Below are positions 57,509 to 64,000 of a stretch of 64,000 nucleotides of DNA, one piece after another. Made by a program: the position numbers and the translations under genes. The first letter of the stretch is position 1; the number at the start of each line of letters is the position of its first letter. Origin of the DNA: Gymnothorax reevesii (Eukaryota > Chordata > Actinopteri > Anguilliformes > Muraenidae); NCBI GenBank assembly GCA_029721435.1, contig CM056588.1, positions 40,255,430-40,319,429 of the forward strand, read 5' to 3'. Below the pieces are notes generated by a model, which worked only from the letters and a program-made list of their open reading frames with translations, made no database searches and was not told the DNA's origin.

Positions 57509-60500
57509 TGTTGTCCTGCCAAAGGTTCATTATTCCAGACACGACTTCTGTCATGAGAATGCAAAATTTTTAAAAGGAACAACGTGTTTGCTCAGTTCGT
57601 ATATGATCGCTTTTATGATACCAATTAAACACCATTGCAGTTGTTTGGTTATGCCTAGCCAGCTAACACAAAGAAACTCTGGACATGTTAAGCTTTCGGT
57701 ATTATATATTCTCCATGCCCCACTCCCACATCACCCACCCATGTGGACTGATATGAGTAGCTGACTATTAGGGGGGTAATGCACAACCATTAACTCCACA
57801 GGCCTCACTGATGAGACAAGCGTCAATGCACACAAACTATGCAAACAAACTAAAAAAACAGAAAGGACTTTAAAACTGCCAAGGAAGGAAATTTTACAAA
57901 ACATTTTACAGAGTATTAACTTCTGTATTTATTCTAAAAGGTTGACCCTGTTATATAAAACACAAGAAATACTTGGCCATACTCATTAAAAAAAACGCCA
58001 TGCCCTTCGATTGCAGCTATGGCCCTCAAGAGTAAGTTTTTATTAACCATGGTCTACGCGTCGATTCTATTTTGTCACAGGGTGTGTGAATGGCCACAAA
58101 GCTTCTATCTTATCGGCCTCAATACCACACCTTTCAGTACTATGGGCAGGATAGGGCGAGGAGCGTAACTTTGCTTGGTTTGGGATTAAACTATTAGTGA
58201 GCTAATTTGCAGCGCTGGATTTCAGAATAGGCCCTTGCAGACTGAGAGTAATGGCTAAAGCATTGTCTCAGCCAAATTTAGCAGCCTGACCAGCAAGATG
58301 CTTGCATGTGACTTTTGTATTTACTTCTGAAATCAGTTACAAGTGTTTATCCCGCACACAGCTGGATAAGTGTTGGACGGCATGGCCACGGAACATGCGG
58401 GACAGAAGGGCAATGATGCGCTCACATTTTTACAACCACTGAAAGAATTCCAGCCGCCTTTTAAACTCTGTAATCAAATGCACGTGACGTACTGAGCCCA
58501 CCGCCAAAGCGCTCGCATTGTTTGTCAGAATTACATTTTTGGAATGCCTCTGAAGGTGCAAGCTCAGCCCCCACTCCCAGCGGTCACCTCCCCCATTCCC
58601 GTAAAATCCCCCCCCCTCCCCCTTTTCCTGTCCTGACCCTACCCACCCCGCCCAAAGCCAATACCACAACAATATCAGGGAACGACCCTTTTCTCGGCCA
58701 ATCAGCCATCCTGTACAGTTCCGCACATTCCTGGTGTGTGAAAAATAGCGCCTCGGTAAAGAATGTCTTTTTATCCCTTTTTTCTGAATGGTACGATGGG
58801 GTAGGGGGATGTTTTGGCCAGCCTGCCTTGAATTTCCTCTCGGTCCTGGGGAACAGAAGGTTTGTAGTATTCCTGAAGGCCAGTTGTCGGAGTTCTGGGC
58901 GGTTTGTGGTCGTTAGCATTCCTTAGGGAAAAAGATGTCTGTTATCAAATCTCCTGCAACAGGCTCTCTGTTTTTCTTTCAGGCCTTTGACTGTTTAATA
59001 TGAAAAAATAAACAAATCTGAATTTATTTTGTCATTCAAGTTGTAGCAAAGACGGTTTGTATCTTGCCGTCCAAACAGTTAAAGAAGTCTACGCACACTT
59101 TGGCCTTGAATGTTCCATCTGAGCTCCCAGGCCCTGTCTCTCACTCCCTCTCAGATACCATCCTGCATTAGATAACACTCTGACCGCACACCTGTGGCTC
59201 TCCAGTATGCCCAGTCTAATTTCGTGCCGTCGATCTATAAGCCTCAGCGCAAATAAAGCTGTCAATTCCCACGCTCAGTGATTTGGGTAAAAAAAAAAGC
59301 AAACTGGAAAGCTTTTAAAAAGAGAGCCCTTTGCTCAATTTACGAGTTAGTCATTAAGCACTTCGCAGTTTCAACCAAAGAAACTTTGAAAAGAGCAATT
59401 GACGTGGTAACAGAACATTATGCCTGCGACAGATGGGTAGCTGTATTTGTTTAAATGCGGCTGTCAGGATGCTGTCCTCAGACCCATGGAGTTTTGGTGT
59501 CAGACAGGGACAGGGTCAATTACAGATCAGAATACTGACATGACTGATGCTACAGTTTCCTTACACTGTTTCCTCAAACAGCCTGGAGTTGGGTTGTTTA
59601 AATTAAACTCTGACATCCAGTAATACTGTTTGTCTTCATTTTCCAGCTCTTGTCAGGACTGATTAAAGCCTTACACACATGGTGTCTCATTTTCCTGGCC
59701 AACCACTGTCAATAATAAATTAACTAGAAAAGAACGCCAGCATTGCAACTGGCTTCAAAGGCTAGTATTTGATGAATAACCCTGGCTAAGGGCAGTGGTT
59801 TCCAAAGCTCTTACTGACGACCACATTCTAGAGCTAGGTATTTGATGGGTTCCTCTGCAAGCTCACCAAATATAACAATAAGAGCTGAGGAAGAAAAACT
59901 TGAGGTTGACAGCATGATATACACCATGACCCAGCTGAGGACACATGGGTAGAGATTTGGTGCCCTTGGGAAAAGAGGAGTGGTAGGGATCCCAACTCCT
60001 CGAGACCCATAGTCTTGCGAATTCCTGACATCTCTCTGCACTGACAAGCCTGATCCTAATCATTGTAGCTTGTCAAAGGCTTGATCATGAGGCAGTTTTT
60101 TAAATCAGGTTCGTATGAGCTGAGAGACATTTAACACATGCCGAGCCATGGCTCTCCTGTGGCAGGTTTTTCTATCCCTGGATCCGGTCATTTTACTTAC
60201 AGCTGTTTTCATTATTAAAGTTAGCTCATTGAAGCTGAGGTGGACATTGGCGCTAAGGGCGATAAATCAAGAGCTGTGGGACACTCTGTGGAGTAACCCC
60301 GGGGATCCCGGCTGTCTGAGTGTGAAACCAGGGGAAGCATGTCTGAGCCTGTTTCCAAGCATGTAACAGCTCAGTTTCCAACTGCAATAGCTTTGTTTTT
60401 GTCTGGAACTGCTCTGCGCCATGGACAAAAACATGATTAATACCACATGGTACAGATAGCCTCTATGCTTGCAGCTAGTGGCCCAGAATAAACTCTGCTG

Positions 60501-63500
60501 CCAGTGCGACACTGAAATACCAGAACCAACCAGTCATGCCAATTCATTTCAGGAAATTATGCTACAACCTTTCCATACAAACAAAGCGCATAGGCTGAGA
60601 CTGTAATATCAAGTCGGGCCAAATCCATATGCCCACACCTTGGACTAGTACTAGGCCTTTACGGCTTTACATACTGTGTTTTTGACTGACCTGCTTTGCT
60701 TAATTTCATGAAGTCTGCAAGGGCTTTGAGCCAAAATGCTGAAATGGGACTTCTGACCTCATTCATTGCCGTGGATACAGCTCCCAATTAAACAATAACA
60801 AATCAGAATCTGTAAATTAGTGCAGAGGAGACAGGTCTGATGATGAGTACCAATGAGCCATATCACTATTTTGCCCGTTTCAAGCAGCTCTGACATCTAT
60901 TGATTACAATATTTGCGATATGACTCATTGATCTCCGTGGCTAATTGGACCCGAGTTTCCACTACATTTTGGCTGAATGAGTTGCGCTTTGCATCCTGCC
61001 GGATAGGTCATTTGGTTACTTTCTCAGCACAATTGATTCATATTTCGCATTCTTTGGAATTGCTGCTGTGACATCCTGTACATCACATTCTCATTGCTAG
61101 CATTAGTGGATAATCCCACTGGCCAAGTTCTCTCTGAAAGTGCACATAAGAATCCACATAAGCTTCCTTGCTGACTTGATTAATCTCAGAATTGTAAAGT
61201 CCTAATTACTCGGGACTTCCAGGTCTACCAGTGTGGGAAAAACCCAGACATTTGGACTGAGCCATTGGGCATTTCAAATGTATACTATTCCAGTGAATTC
61301 CATTCACAATATTGCCAGTGGAACCAAAGATTGTCAGGAATTGGCTTTGTTCAGTTCACAAATGAGCAGGCACATCTGTACAATATAATTAAAAGAGTCA
61401 AATACATTCCATTCTGTCCCGTCTTAAAATGGACAGTACGAATTGGATATATTCACAAAAATAGAGATTCCAGCCAATTATGTCTTATTCATAAATAGTA
61501 TTACTGGCAGGCAAAGATTTTCTGCGACACCAGTTATTGGAACAAACTGCCTCAGGAAGCAGCTGTCAGTGAGAGCTCTAGTGGGGGGGGGTTTCAGGTA
61601 AGGGGTATATGAAGTAGGGTATATGAAGCAGGAATTCAGGGTAAATGTTAGCAGTATGCTGCCATCAATATAATTCCCTTCCCACCTCATTCCTCCCATG
61701 GAGATATGACACTTCTGGGGGGATTAAGCAGAGAACTCATGCGATTTCTTCCTCCTCTGCCTGACAGGAAGTGAAACAGTGCCTGCTGCTACTGCTGCTG
61801 TGGCAACAAGATGGCCGCCCAGCCTCAGGTTCACTTTAGTGTGCTGTGTCCTCTCTCACCCCTTATCCCCCCTGCTGATCTGTCTTTACTTCTCCCCTCT
61901 ACCTCTTTTATCCCCCCCACCCCCCTCCCATCTCAGTCTTTTTCTCTCTCCTACCATGCTCTCTCTGTCCGTCACTCCTGTCTGACTCATTCTCTTGAAA
62001 ACTGGCCAAAGACCAGCCCGCCTTGTGGAAAGTTTTTAAAGTGGATAGCTCAACCTCACCCCCCCAAACTCTGCTCCCTGTTCTTACAAAAATTTTAAAA
62101 GATTTTTGGACATCCTACCCTCCAGCCCAACACTTACTCAAATTAAAATCTAATGTTAAGTACTTCACCAGCATGGCAGAGATATCCATTAAACCACTGA
62201 TGACCCCTCCCCCGCTTCAGCAACAGTCTCACTGCAGCAGGACAAAACTGATGACTCAAGCTGCTTTTGAGAGACTTTGTTTGCCGAAACCAGGGTGAAG
62301 GACACATATGCATTTCTTGCTTTTGTTGAACACTTGCTGCCACATTTATTGACCGTGGTTGTGCACCAAAGTCAAATGCTTTTTTCGCACTGGTACACTC
62401 CTTTAAAGTAAGAATTACTTTATTGCACTGGACCTCAAAAGGAGAATGCAGGGGATAGTGAAGAGCCTATAGACAGCTTTAGCAGTGGTCTTCTCCCCAG
62501 TCCATTCTTAGTGCACCTTTTATACAAACCCTTACACATCTCAAATAGCCAAGAATGATCTTTTACTGATCCCTTTGTGGCCACCATCACATTAGAGTCC
62601 TACATTATCAGCCGTAGCAAAGTACAGATAGACAATAAGTCTCATAATGACGGTGTCTAAATATACTGACAAAGTCGTCAACTTTGGGTTTGGAGTAGGG
62701 TTTGTCGGGTTTGGAGCCACCCCTCCCTCATTGACAGCTCGGCATGTTGAGATGCAACATTGCCATAACAGAGGAACAAATCACAGTCTTACAGCTGCAC
62801 CCAGGAGCAGGGGCACATTCTCGAGCGGACAACAAGTTTGCACATTCGGGTTTTGCTACGCTTGAAGATTAACTCATGTTTTTTTCTTTAGGGGATGCGG
62901 GAAAACTGGGGTCAGTTGCATGGCACGTCCCGGATAATGACTAGTTTGTTGTGTCCTATAGGCTGGTTCTGATCTTGACAGCTTTAGCTTGTCAATTGCC
63001 TGCTCCGGTCTAAATAGCAGACATTAATTTTGCAATGGCAGGCCTATGCATGCGCGTTAGGTTCCATTACAGAGTAATGGCAAGTCTTTCAATTCTCATA
63101 AGGCTTTCATTACTTATCAAAGACTTTCCAGTGAATGTAAAGGAGTGTAATAAGAGGCTTATGAATTTCAGTCGGAATAAAAAAATGATAAGATAAATGA
63201 CACATGGAGAGAATATTAACATTTAATTTTTCAACTGTGCATTTGCAACTTCAATTCATTAGATTTTATATGGATGTATTCAGAGATAATGAGAACAACT
63301 ATTTTCCCATCCAATCAGCTGGTATGAAAAATGAACTGAGTTGACAATTCTGCTCTTTAAATTGGTGTCCAAGGCAAAAAATGGAATGTGACATTCATCT
63401 GCACATTTGCAAACACTGAAGAAGCAATATTACAATTATTTGATTTATGAATGCACTGTTTACAGAGATGAAAGAAATGCGAACTTGGTAGTCCTGACCT

Positions 63501-63775
63501 GAGGCCGGATAATGACAGTGACCTTAACTCTCATTCCAAATATTTTGTAGGGAGCAAAGTGCAGAAAACGTTGTTAAAACATCTCAGTGACTGGAGGACC
63601 AAAGCGTCTTCACGGATATTGCAACACCTGAACTGACAACGTGGCAAAGGCTATCAAAGCAAATTCCAGTCAAACCGCCACAGAAGACATGAGTAGAATG
63701 CTTATCATTATGAAGCTAAGACAATAAATCCATTGACAATTCAAGAAATGAGTGACTGACCAATGGTAAACAACT
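57509..63775. other. Unique-looking non-coding DNA, no gene recognised
   Basis: Longest frames are 58522-58926 (+), 58584-58919 (-) and 61811-62098 (+, starting in a good context, ACAAGATGGCC). None has a recognisable domain and none links to an exon by splice sites. There is a C-rich tract near 58606-58625 and a CT-rich tract at 61850-61980. The near absence of repeats contrasts with the rest of the window. Confidence 0.45.
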
Positions 63776-64000
63776 TCAAACTGTGTAACATAACATGAAT
63801 GGCAAGAACAGGCCTTTCAGCCCAACTACGCTCGCCAGTTTCTTTATACTATTGTGAATATATCCCTTCTGATACTCAGTGACTCAATGGTATCTAGCTA
63901 TAAGTCAAGCCTGCTAATGAAAACCCCCAAGGTCTCTGCCTCAACAATATGGTCAGGCAAACTATTCCACATTGAAATTACTCTTTGGGTGAAGAAATAT
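63776..64000 (+). repeat. Dispersed SINE/LINE-like repeat running off the window
   Basis: AACATAACATGAATGGCAAG then CAGGCCTTTCAGCCCAAC, later GGTCTCTGCCTCAACAATAT and TGGTCAGGCAAACTATTCCA, is a repeat type common in ray-finned fish. The right end is not included. Confidence 0.6.

Noticed and set aside
58522..58926. 134-codon plus-strand frame
   Set aside because: Low-complexity proline stretch and no domain; an opposite-strand frame of similar length overlaps it.
61811..62098. Frame starting in a good context (ACAAGATGGCC), possible first exon
   Set aside because: No convincing donor or downstream exon, and the following sequence is CT-rich low complexity.
1..64000. CRISPR arrays, operons or prokaryotic defence genes
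   Set aside because: No regularly spaced direct repeats with unique spacers and no prokaryotic gene organisation; the sequence is vertebrate.

Overview
The window reads as intergenic and intronic DNA of a ray-finned fish, most probably a teleost. It is AT-rich, has long introns with GT-AG borders, and is crowded with transposons typical of fish: Tc1 and mariner elements, copies whose terminal repeats resemble the fish TcMar-ISRm11 group, hAT-type MITEs, tRNA-derived SINEs, a Helitron, a DIRS-type relic and several LTRs. No bacterial gene organisation is present. I cannot name the species.

The one host gene I can support is a synaptotagmin-family gene on the + strand, from 17333 to 29538. Its six coding exons have GT-AG borders and compatible phases and give a 401-residue protein: an N-terminal membrane segment, a Pro/Ser-rich linker, then C2A and C2B. 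Most calcium-binding acidic positions are replaced, so it looks like an atypical, probably calcium-independent synaptotagmin. Its introns hold the DIRS relic, an LTR, several MITEs and a three-deep nest of insertions.

Layout. 1-1858: Tc1 relic inserted in an LTR. 1859-8385: LINE and SINE pieces, a complete solo LTR, a MITE and microsatellites. 8386-16435: two ISRm11-like transposons, one split by a LINE. 16957-17270: a tandem repeat just upstream of the first coding exon. 17333-29538: the synaptotagmin gene. 29539-36634: a possible poly(A) signal, a SINE, an LTR, small inverted repeats and an ISRm11-like relic. 36635-45115: a pogo/Tigger-like element with a spliced but broken transposase gene, itself invaded by other elements, then related TA-flanked elements that carry repeated GTTAC-containing words. 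46167-53918: a MITE split by an LTR, a mariner, a Helitron inside an inverted repeat, and two more LTRs. 54296-54472: a near-perfect palindrome. 55500-64000: mostly unique-looking DNA in which I see no gene, with SINE and LINE tails and a SINE-like repeat at the right edge.

All transposase genes here carry stops or frameshifts and look inactive. The seven LTR copies belong to one family and none has an internal coding region. The most unusual part is 36.6-45.1 kb, where several elements share a TAGGGGAGA terminus but each has its own repeated internal word.
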